Below, one piece after another: positions 10,728 to 19,869 of a stretch of 64,000 nt of DNA (its first letter is position 1; each line of letters begins with the position of its first letter). Position numbers and translations under genes: made by a program. The notes under the pieces are model-generated. The model made no database searches. It was not told the DNA's origin and was given only the letters and a program-made list of their open reading frames with translations. The stretch comes from Pocillopora verrucosa (Eukaryota > Cnidaria > Anthozoa > Scleractinia > Pocilloporidae): contig NC_089312.1 in the NCBI RefSeq assembly GCF_036669915.1, forward strand, positions 7,951,438 through 8,015,437. The letters run 5' to 3'.

Positions 10728-10788
10728 GAGTATGCTATGTCACAGATCTGACAAAACAAAAATAATTGTAGTGAGAAAATACTAGCTT

Positions 10789-10999
10789 TTAACCCTTTCA
10801 CTCACAAGATCTAATTAGTAATTCTCCTTACTATCTGCCATACAATTCTTCTGATGTTGGTTAAGAGAATTTGGTAAAAGATCAACTAATAATTCCATAA
10901 TTGACATTCTTCTCTATTCTCATCACCTGCCTGCTTGATATTGTATTGATATTGTAAGGAGAAATTCTGTCTTGGTCACTTGTGGGAGTGAAAGGGTTA
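10789..10999 (+). repeat. MITE family A copy (A2)
   Basis: About 211 bp, TTAACCCTTTCACTC at the left and GTGAAAGGGTTA at the right. High similarity to A1, 62 bp away in the same orientation, over its full length. Confidence 0.8.
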
Positions 11000-11245
11000 T
11001 GGAAACTCACCCATATATTTTTAATCATCTCATTTGTGATTTTAGATCAAGATGTAGCATTTCTATTGTTGGTATCACTTGGTGATAGAAAGCAAGATGT
11101 TGGTGCATTTCAGGCGTGTTTTTTAACGTTTTGGAGAGATTAACACACTCATCATTTTTACGGGGTAGTACACCCCTGAAAGAATTCTTTTATTTACTAA
11201 CCCTTCCAACTAGATCTGTAATCCTAAACATGTTAGATCAGCCCT

Positions 11246-13576
11246 TTATGATGACACAGGGAAAGTCATTTCCATCTTATCACCAAGTCCGCAAATTATT
11301 GTCTGACCCCTTTTCACTGGAGAACCTCCCTCTGGAGTTCCTGTCAAAATCAAATCCCCTTCCTCCAATGTCATGTAACGGCTGACAAAACTTATTAAAT
11401 GAGGTATCTTATAAATCATATCCTGTGTATTTCCATCTTGCTTCATTTCCCCATCAACTTTCAACCATAGTTTCACATTGTTTGGGTCAGTAATTGCTGA
11501 TTTGGGTATAAATTCACTGACTGGTGTTGCTGTGTCAAAACCTTTGGCAAGTGCCCATGGGTAGGTAAGTTTTATGGCTTCATTCTGGAAATGGAAGTTA
11601 CAATGACTTAGAAAAAAATTACTTATCAGAAGCCTAGTTAAGATAATTACTTAGCCCTTTAACTCCCAAGATATGATTGTTAATTCTCTCCTTCAGCTGC
11701 TATTTGCTTGTAGAGGATTTGGTGTTAGATCAGTGTAACAGCCTATCCTTGATGATAAGTTTGAGTATTCTCATTACCTGTTTGTTGGATAGCATTTGGA
11801 TTTTAAGAAGAGAACTTACATGTTAATCACTTCTGGGAGTTAAGGTTAATCTAAAATGCAAAATGATTCAAAGCACACTACTCTTGCCTCTGCTGGGTAA
11901 AGTTTGCTGTTCTTTGAAGGTTTAGTTACAGATTTGAATAATGTGCAGTCTATGTCTTTAGCTACTCATAGGCCTTGACCAAATTCACAAAGTTTTTAGA
12001 ACTTTTGAAGTAGCATGATGTGACAGGCTGAAAACAAGCAGGGAGATGGATGTTGGGGTAGTTATAAACTGAATATGGAAGCGATCTTCACTGTAATGAA
12101 AACTACTTAAGCAGAAGTGAATTTAAGACTTGAAAAAAATTCAGGTCCTTATGGGATTTGAACCCATGACCTCTGCAATACTAGTGCAGTGCTCTACCAA
12201 CTGAGCTAACAAGCCAACTGGGAGCTGTTCCTTATGTTGGTTCCAAATAAACCCATGAAGTGATAAATAAATGACTTTAAATATATAAAAATCATATATG
12301 TAACTTCATATAAATTAATTACTGTGAAGATCACATCTATAATTTTCATCTGTTTAAGTCATGTAGTTATAACTTATTGTCAGGCCTTCTCTTTTTGTTG
12401 GGGGGGGGAAGGGTCATAAAAGTTCAGGTCTCTCTTCTCTCAACAGAAACTTTTTCAATGCTGAACTTTCACACAATCTCCTAAAAAAATGCTTAATTGC
12501 ACATTTGGTGAGTACAATCTCTGTTTTTTCCAGCAAACAGGCTCACATAGACTTACTTTTTCAACTATAAGATCAAAATCAGTCATATCCAAAGCCAGGG
12601 TATACCCCCCTACATGATCCATGGCTTGAGACTCTGAAATAGATTTGCCAGTTTTGCCAATCACAACTCCAAGTTCTACTTCATGATAAATCTGATCACG
12701 GCCCACTGGGATCTGTTGGAAGAGTTGAAAAAAAATGATTTAAAGACAAACATACACTAGTAGATCATATTGTTTGACCAAAAAATCTCTGAACATGTAG
12801 ATATGCAAGGAAGTGTACAACTATGTTTTAGCACCCTCTTAGGGTTATGAACTGTTTGGATGTAATTTAATTCATATGTAACACATGCCAAGAGCTGACT
12901 TCCAACATTCTTAATTACATGGGTGGTTCCATATAGTTAAAAGAACATGATGATGCAAATCCCCTGTTCTGAACATGGTGATACAAATCCCCTGTTCTGA
13001 TTGGCTACTTAAGGTGCAAAATTCCCTCTATGGATAGCGCACATACCACGACATAATGAAGTGGTTGTTTTAAACAAAAATGTCTATAACTCTGGCGTTA
13101 AACGTGATCACCTCGCTTTCTGAGTGAACTTGGAAGACTTGGTCGGTTGAAACAAGTGACTATTAAGTTCTTACTTTCTCTCAAAGGGATGCCACGTAGT
13201 AAACCGTGTAGGGAGTCCCCAATCTGAGACCGAACTGATTAAAAACCAAAACACATCATCGCTAGTCAATTCCTAATATCTTTTCAAATCTCGATCCTAC
13301 TGATACCTTTTACATTATCTCGAGAACTTACCTTAATTTCCCCCCCTGGACTCAAATATGTTGACGGTGGTTTTAAAAAAATTAGGGGATCTTGAGCAGG
13401 AGGGGGCTGTTGTGGCGATCCGTTGGGCCTAAATTAAAAAAAGAAGTCTACAAATGAGACACTGAAAGGGGAAAAAAATAAAAAAAAAACGAAACTAACC
13501 TGTAGTTTTTACCCACGCCGATAATTTTGCGTCCAAATTCCACAAACCTTCTAAGATCTCGTGCTTGAGAAGCCAT
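11246..13576 (-). CDS. FAHD1: FAHD1 copy b, diverged FAH-domain paralogue (4 exons)
   Basis: Predicted 222 aa, the same length as copy a. Minus-strand exons: 13576-13500, 13428-13332, 12712-12557 and 11584-11246; all phases fit. The N-terminal RDLRRFVEFGRKIIGVGKNY is followed by a Pro/Gln-rich segment (RPNGSPQQPPPAQDP) in place of the copy a lid. The human H30 and E33 positions are thus Asn and Pro. Metal ligands remain in YHEVELGVV and LALDMTDFD, and the LTGTPEGG loop is kept. Relative to copy a there is one extra intron (12556-11585), after VEK, holding a MITE and a tRNA-like element. The ORF is intact, so a pseudogene is unlikely. Either the catalysis has changed or it is a metal-binding pseudoenzyme. 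Confidence 0.87.
11651..11849 (+). repeat. MITE family A copy (A3) inside a FAHD1 copy b intron
   Basis: About 199 bp from TTAGCCCTTTAACTCCCAAG to GGGAGTTAAGGTTA. It lies in the extra intron that copy a lacks. The ends are more decayed than in A1. Confidence 0.7.
12078..12337. mobile_element. TIR-bounded element carrying a tRNA-like sequence
   Basis: Two 20-bp imperfect inverted repeats, GAAGCGATCTTCACTGTAAT (12078-12097) and ATTACTGTGAAGATCACATC (12318-12337), match at 17 of 20 positions and bracket about 220 bp. Near the middle is a minus-strand tRNA-like sequence with good A and B boxes. Ends in inverted repeat are typical of DNA-transposon MITEs, while an internal tRNA promoter is typical of SINEs; this element shows both. 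It sits in the extra FAHD1 copy b intron. Confidence 0.65.
12143..12215 (-). tRNA. tRNA-like sequence, apparent Thr(AGT) anticodon, probably repeat-derived
   Basis: Read on the minus strand it has a D-arm (TAGCTCAGTTGG, A box), a 5-bp anticodon stem CTGCA/TGCAG around loop CTAGTAT giving anticodon AGT, and a T-arm with B box GGTTCAAATCC. The acceptor stem is poor: GGCTTGT against AAGGACC gives mismatches at the third and sixth pairs and two G-U pairs. That and its place inside a TIR-bounded element argue for a tRNA-derived repeat, not a functional gene. Confidence 0.5.
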
Positions 13577-14544
13577 TTTCGTTTTGAACAGATAAGAGAC
13601 TGGGAATAGTGTACTTCATGACCATCAGGAGACTCCGGTCGAAATGCACGTGGGGGGAGCCCGTGGGTCATTGTTTGTGGTCACTCGATGTTCATATTTG
13701 CTCACGTTTCTGGAAATTTGCGGCAGACGGAACGTTTATTTTTTATGGTAGAATATTTCATTGGCTTCTTCTTTTTTTATTGTTTGTTTGTTCTCTTTGT
13801 TTGATTGGTTTATTTTTTTTATCGAGAGGTTCGTTTTTGCTGGTATCGCGTTTCCTAGCTCCGATGGGGTGGCGTGTTAGGAGAACGTCGCTTCAACCAA
13901 GTGCCATGATAATCACATTTGATTTATTGATAAACTAGCTCTCATAACACACGGTGATTACAATAACAGGAATATTATCAGGATAGCTGAAAATCAACAG
14001 AAGATCGAAAGAAATACAAACTTACACTGTCCAACTCCAGCTCCAAGAATGATAAGAAGTTGTGTTTACAGAAATGACTCCTAACTCCTTACTTCGACTT
14101 CGACAAATATGGTACTCGATAGCTTAAGGGAGCGTAAGCCCTGAATTACATGGATAGGCTATTACTAATTAACTTGACAGGTCCAGAAATAAGCGTGACT
14201 CGCGTCACAGCTGAGCTTGTAAACAAAATACCAAACATTGGCCAATTGAATTCATTAGAAGGCAAATATCTCGATAAGCACAACCTAGTACCCAGCAAGT
14301 CCAGTGCTTGAATAAATAACGGACTGCCTCTACTTGCAGCTAAATTTCAATAGGCACTTTTGAGGAGGGAGAAGCTTGCGTAGAGGAACTTATTTGATTT
14401 TTGATTAGTGGTTGCGATTCCTTTATGTAATTTACGACAGCTGACTCAATTTCTACAATATTTGTCGAGCTTAAAAAACTATCTGCTTTTATTACACCCA
14501 TTTTGAAATCACTGGTGGTCCCTGTAATCTGATTGGCTCTAATA

Positions 14545-14570
14545 GGTGCGATTTATTCACGAATCGCACC
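14545..14570. repeat. Short inverted repeat
   Basis: GGTGCGATT (14545-14553) and AATCGCACC (14562-14570) are perfect 9-bp arms with an 8-nt loop, in repeat-like DNA. A third related 'aaatcgca' follows at 14583. Probably a remnant of a DNA-transposon end. Confidence 0.45.
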
Positions 14571-14920
14571 ATTTTTTGCTTTAAATCGCATCTTTTTTTC
14601 AGCCAATGAAGAGGCTACACTAAAAACAAAACAAGCAATCAGGTTTCAAGGCTTGTTTAAAGTAACCCATCAAATTGCAGGAAAATGAGAGACAAAGAGT
14701 ATCATGTGGCAAATTTTGCAACGTTTGTTTCCAAAACTCTTATTTTTCCCCCCAAAAAATGGATGAATTTAATTTCAAACCGGCTCAGTACTGCATCAAT
14801 AAAATATTTGAACTTACCAAGCCCTGTATTTGGGCGATTCCAAGATGGATGTAATAAAGCGCTAATTGAACCTCGTGTCGTGTAATTTTGGTCTGAAATC
14901 ATACTTGTGATTTCAGCTCT

Positions 14921-15388
14921 AATCAAAACTATAACAACATTCTCGAACGTGATTGGTTATCAGCAGCCCGATAAGAGCACTAATAGGACGGTGTATGCGT
15001 CATGCTTGTAATTGAACAGTGTAATAGGACAGTTTACGGTCATTCTTGTAATTGGACAATGCAATAGGACAGTTAAAAGGACAGTTCACATGTCATGCCT
15101 GTGTAAATAGACAGAACGCGTCATGTGCGCGCGCTATTGTCTCGCATTTCGCCGAGTTAACTGATGTTTTTTTTTCATGAAAACATATAACCGATGTCTA
15201 GTTTCTTTCTCAAATTTTGTCATAGTTTTGATTAATTGGTAACAGGAGTTCGTGTCGTCCAATTCTGTCTGTAATCATACTCGTGATTAACAAATTGGAC
15301 TCCCGCTTCGCGGTCGTTCAATTTTGCTAATCACTCGTATGATTACAGACCAAATTTGACTCCACTCAGTTCTATTACCGTTATTAAT
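14921..15388 (+). repeat. Foldback repeat C, copy 1
   Basis: Shares long blocks with 36071-36570: 'cgaacgtgattgg', 'attaattggtaacaggag', 'ccaattctgtctgtaatcat', 'ggactcccgcttcgcggtcg' and 'gactccactcagt'. Its right part folds back: 15255-15289 is imperfectly complementary to 15328-15360. No ORF is present, so it is a non-autonomous element. Confidence 0.7.
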
Positions 15389-15433
15389 GGACTCGAAAAT
15401 TTCAAACTAATGATCAACCCGGATGCGCGCACA

Positions 15434-15812
15434 CGATGCAAAACTTGTCCTTTCATTCGTAACTTCTGCGCAAATATCGGGACCCAAGAGATCCATTAAG
15501 ATTAATAAACATTTCACGTGCATCTCCGTCAATGTCATCTTTTGTATAACTTGCACTCTTTACAAAAGGTATCACATTGGCGAAACAGAAAGACGACCGA
15601 TTCCGAGAACACCTTCGTGACGTAAAAGCAATGACAAAGCCCCATTCAAACATTAATTCTAATACTAAGTTCCCATCGATACCGTAGTTCCATTTTGTAC
15701 ATATAAAACACACACAACGCACATGTTCTCCATACGCTCTGGCGAAGGGCTAACGCGCAAAATGTCAGCTTCAGAAACTCTTTACAGTGGCCAATTTTCA
15801 TCATTAACTCAG
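15434..15812 (+). mobile_element. Decayed Penelope-like retroelement, GIY-YIG end
   Basis: Three frames together spell the end of a Penelope-like polyprotein: RCKTCPFI (about 15434), then HFTCISVNVIFCITCTLYKR and YHIGETERR (to about 15600), then DRFREHLRDVK (15590-15625). This is the GIY-YIG endonuclease pattern (Cys cluster, V-I-Y-C-I-x-C, Y-I-G-E-T, HLRD). At least two frameshifts make it non-functional. It ends with a 78-bp unit (15735-15812) that recurs twice in inverted orientation at 52021-52195. Confidence 0.7.
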
Positions 15813-16393
15813 TGGATAAAACCACCTTAAGTTGTTATACTCCCACCGAAGCAGCACCAATTATTGATAATCACTTGATGGCTGATAATTACTTGATTGA
15901 GTTGCCACGTGCCCAGGCACTTATCTCCTTCGATCATCGAAGTGGTCAAACTGGCTAATAGCCAAGTGCTTCATACTGAATTATGAATTATGAGCGCTAA
16001 CCTTATTATATATGAAAGAGTCACCTCTGTAATAAGTCACGAAAAATGAACTGTGCCCTCCTAAAAATCTCTAGGTTATTTTTATGCTTTAGAAATAAGA
16101 TTTTTATGATCACTGACTGGGATTTTAGAAAGCTCGTGATATTAGACATTACTTCAACATCTACGCAATATCAAAAAAATAATTAAATATCTAAAATAAC
16201 TGAAACAAGAAAGAGGGAAAAAAGGGAAAATTCAGAAAATATGTCGATTGTATCAAGACGTCAGGTGAACCAATGATAACGTGGCTTAGTTTATCCGAAT
16301 AGGATTTAGTTCCTATCCAATGAATGCCATTGTTATAAATTTTGTCAGCATTTTCCCGCGCTTGAAACGCGGCGACGATGCCAAGCGTTAACA

Positions 16394-16585
16394 ATGGCCG
16401 AAACTTTAATAGAGGAAGGCGAACGTCCAACTACAGAAAGACTAGAGCGACAAGTAATCGTTCGTCAGGTCACCCCTGAACTCCCAGTACATTTAAAACT
16501 CCTGTTGGCATCAACAATTGTTCTAGTTGTACTCGTCTTAGGGACGATAATTTATTTTATATACGCTAAATATGCAAACGAATGA
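16394..16585 (+). CDS. 63-aa single-pass membrane microprotein (ORF1 of an overlapping pair)
   Basis: Complete ORF starting ATGGCCGAAAC in a good Kozak context (A at -3, G at +4). The first 33 residues are hydrophilic and rich in Glu/Arg; about 22 hydrophobic residues follow (LLLASTIVLVVLVLGTIIYF), then a short YAKYANE tail, giving one transmembrane helix near the C terminus. I do not recognise the family. Its last 14 nt overlap the start of ORF2 in another frame in the same exon, so both would lie on one mRNA. It could be a translated second product or a uORF regulating ORF2; the well-formed membrane segment favours a real peptide. Confidence 0.6.
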   Translation: MAETLIEEGERPTTERLERQVIVRQVTPELPVHLKLLLASTIVLVVLVLGTIIYFIYAKYANE

Positions 16586-19042
16586 CAGCAGCGAGAACTA
16601 CGGAGCAGATACAGGTGTCTGCTCACAGGTAGGCCGATATCTTTGCTTGTTTTATCCTATGTCCGCCTCGATTTGTAATTCAGACTCAGCTCGCAAGGTG
16701 ACGATTTCGGATTTTCAGTAAAAAAACTTCACAATTTTAAGTGTTTACACGCAACTGGAACTGTTGAAAATAATTATTAACGCTTAGGTTTTTGTTGTCC
16801 AATGTCGATATGCCTATAAGATTTTTCAAAGATTTAAAATTAAACACACGTTCGTATAGTGTATCCATACAATCGCAATTTTACAATTTCATCCAGAAAA
16901 TTAGGGAAACAGCTTTAACTTTGAAAAGAAATTTACATTTCGAGGATAAACAATATTCCATTCTCTACAAGCCTAAATTGACGTGCTCTTCAAAATGAAA
17001 AGCGATAATTTTGGCAAGTTTTGAAAACCTTCTCATTAAATATTCACATGAAAAGCAGGTTCTTTCCGAATATTTTAATTCCAGTCGTGTTGGTGTAGAT
17101 CAAATTTTCCTGAAGAAAACATGAGTTTGAAGCTCATCCTTCACGTTCGCCAAACAAAATTAACGCTTATTTCTTTTTTTATTTCCTTTCTGTCAGTTTA
17201 CTAGTGAAGATGCACGGAACGACTTGGACTTTGCCGGAAAACAGATGTTTTGTAATGATGAAGAGTTTTGGTAATATTTTACACAATACCCATAAACGTC
17301 CTTGGCTCTAATTACCTATTCTAAAGGGAAAAAACTAATTTGGAATGTTATTTATGTAATAGTCAGATTTGACGGCAAAAAAATATATTTTGTCGAGACT
17401 TTCGGTAACCATGTGAACATTTATGCTAATTCCATTCTGACAGAAATGAGTTTTCGCGTTTTATTTTGACTTAACGTGATTTCGGCTTCAACCCAGAATT
17501 CGGCAATCAATTAGTTTCACGTGAAAAGAAAATTAAAGAAAAAGCGTTTTTTCGGTTTTTCATAAAAAGTATGTCGAACTACCAGCTCTGTACGGTCGTT
17601 CATCACCTCAGGCTCTTGCATATTCCGTGTAGTTTATCTAGATTATCAACTTCAGGATTGTTAAAAGAATATAATGAGCTGCTTCGGAACTTAGTAAAAT
17701 GTACATTTAAAACCACCGAGACTAAACAATGTAATAGCAGTTTTAATTATCCATGGCAAAAAGGATATTACTTACAGCTTATAATGAACCCATTTCCATT
17801 ATCTTAATGAATAGCACCACGGAAAAAGCCCACAAGGATGCGAATGGATCGCCACAAACCAAGGCGCAATGGAATGTAAGCAGGTTATGTTTCAGCGGTA
17901 TATTTTGTACACATACTTGAATGCTAAATGTTGAAACGTTTTCAAAAAGGCCTTCTTCAAAATATTTTTAAATCCAAAAAGATTACATTCATACCTCTCT
18001 TAAAGTTTACTTGAGCAAGTACAGTCTATTTTTTTAAGTATATCACGTTTCCAAACTAAACTAAATCAATGTTACTGCGACAAATTAACTTTTCTGAATT
18101 ATTTGTCTTAGGACATCACTTTCAGCAGTGATGATCAAGGTCAAACTGGTGATTCTGAAAGTAAGCCATACACAGCCATATGAGTTTAAAATGACTGCTG
18201 AGCCATATTTGCTTGGCTCAAGCTAGCAGTTGATGCTTACCAGTAATTGCAAAAATAGAAGTGTCATATCGGGTTAAGGGTTAAACCCACTCGTGACAAA
18301 TCAAGTGGACTGAGAAAAGTGGACCCTCCCCCAGATTACCAACAATCACGCAAAAGAAATCAAAAGGCATTGCGGAGAGACTATGGCTTGAGCCAGACTC
18401 CACTAAAATCCACTAAGACAATGTTAATCTTTAACCCAATCATAATTTTATCTGGTGGGTTACAGGGTTCAATGTTCTTGGTTTGGGCATGGAAACATTA
18501 TCATGGTTGAACTGGTTCATCATTTTACTTGGCACTGTATTCTTAGAGAGTACCACAAATTAATTTCCATTCATGCAAAAAGACACCAAAAAGATTCTTT
18601 GTGCGTGTGTGTGTGTGGTCAATTTTTTAACCACTCAGGCTCTTTGTTACCTGCTTATTAATTATATCTTGCCAACCTTCTATGATACAAATCATTTTGA
18701 GGAAATAAAAATGTCTTTCACCAACAGCATATCCTGATACCTATGAAAACATGATATCAAGGATGGGTGAAATTGAGAAGACTTTGGCAACTGTTAAAGA
18801 AACATTATCCACAGCAAGTGGTTAGTATGAAACAATCAACAGTACGGATGAATGAAACCAGAGAAGCATGGAAAGTAATTCAATACTCTTTTCCTTTTTT
18901 CTCAACAGTGCGTTGCCATCTGCTTAATGTTGATGTTGTTACAATGTTTAGTCCAGAAATGCTGGACATCCTGAACATAACGAAGGAACAGTGTGAAGAC
19001 TGTATAAAAGCAATGAAGACTTTGTCTGCTGAGGACTACTGA
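16572..19042 (+). CDS. 155-aa unknown protein (ORF2, 6 exons)
   Basis: Exons 16572-16628, 17197-17270, 17815-17875, 18112-18160, 18728-18820 and 18909-19042. Every junction is GT-AG and every phase fits (0, 2, 0, 1, 1), giving one continuous frame of 155 codons plus stop. The first 90 residues are polar and acidic (MQTNDSSENYGADTGVCSQ, then Asp/Glu/Ser/Gln-rich), probably disordered. The C-terminal 65 residues start with a helical MISRMGEIEKTLATVKETL stretch and end in a Cys-containing helical part (KEQCEDCIKAMKTLSAEDY). I do not recognise the family. The start overlaps ORF1 by 14 nt. The six-exon phase agreement makes it very likely real; using ORF2's own ATG is an inference. Confidence 0.72.
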
Positions 19043-19869
19043 CCAAAAAATATATATATATATACTTAATGAGAGGGCTCATGAGAACTCTTAAAATTCC
19101 TACAATGCGTTTGGAAGAGGCAACTGAATAGCTATTCTTTGTTTATTGCACAAAACATAACTGTGCCATATGTAATTTGTAAGAATAACATGGCATAGAG
19201 GATAATGACAATTTTCAGCCGTATTTTGATTATGCAAATTGCATGGTACACAATTTTCACATGTGACCTGGTTGTTGAAAAATAGAAGTGGCCTGAAAGC
19301 CCTTGTTCAATGTCATTTTGGTTTGCAATTGATGATTCAGATTAATTTCAATTCTTGGTGAAGAATTATAAATTTGAAGAATTGCTTCATTTAATACTTT
19401 GTACACAACAATGAGTTGTTGATACTATTTATTTCTGATATACAATTTATCTTGCAGCTAATATTTTACAATGTTGCTATTTATACAATAAACAAGAGAA
19501 AAAAAATGCAAGGATTTTTGTCTGTTTATCTAATTTCTAATAAATAACAAGCCTTATGTACATTTCTGTCTAAACAATACATATTTTTTGTTTCAAAATA
19601 TAAAAATTTTCCCTTAAAAAATACATCATTTTAGGATGAACTGCCAATTAAATGGGATTCTACTTACTTAGAAATAAGGAAATATTCAAACAAAATGTGC
19701 ACAATTTTCATAATTCCACTGCATGAACATGTCACAATGGTGCAAAGACCAATGACAGTTATTTTCCCTCAGGATTTATCTCCCTTAGTTTCCCCATGTT
19801 AATGAAAATTGATATCCAGTAATTTTGCACAGCCTTTGAAATTGAAAGTGAATTGTAACCTTTTTCTTG
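19043..19869. other. Convergent 3' flanks of ORF2 gene and PERK
   Basis: No ORF of interest. Contains an AATAAA for the + gene (19487-19492) and a TTTATT (AATAAA on the minus strand) at 19428-19433 that could serve PERK. If both are used, the two 3' UTRs overlap by tens of bases. Confidence 0.5.
19487..19492 (+). promoter_or_regulatory. Candidate polyadenylation signal of the overlapping-ORF gene
   Basis: AATAAA 445 bp after the ORF2 stop, followed by A-rich then T/G-rich sequence. Confidence 0.45.

Larger units (their letters stand above)
9915..11245. other. Intergenic region between FAHD1 copies
   Basis: Contains two adjacent family A MITEs (10515-10727 and 10789-10999). No gene is recognised; a minus-strand ORF at 9963-10196 looks random. 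Confidence 0.55.
13577..16393. other. Repeat-rich region between FAHD1 copy b and the overlapping-ORF gene
   Basis: Serves as the 5' flank for both neighbours, which diverge. It holds a short inverted repeat (14545-14570), foldback element C1 (14921-15388) and a decayed Penelope-like fragment (15434-15812). The 109-aa ORF at 13609-13938 (+) has no recognisable domain. No other gene is supported. Confidence 0.55.

Noticed and set aside
12143-12215. Functional tRNA-Thr gene
   Set aside because: The acceptor stem has two mismatches and two G-U pairs, and the sequence sits inside a repeat; kept only as tRNA-like.
13609-13938. 109-aa + ORF with a Leu/Phe-rich stretch just upstream of FAHD1 copy b
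   Set aside because: Starts in the FAHD1 copy b 5' flank, the hydrophobicity comes from T-rich low-complexity DNA, and there is no family match.
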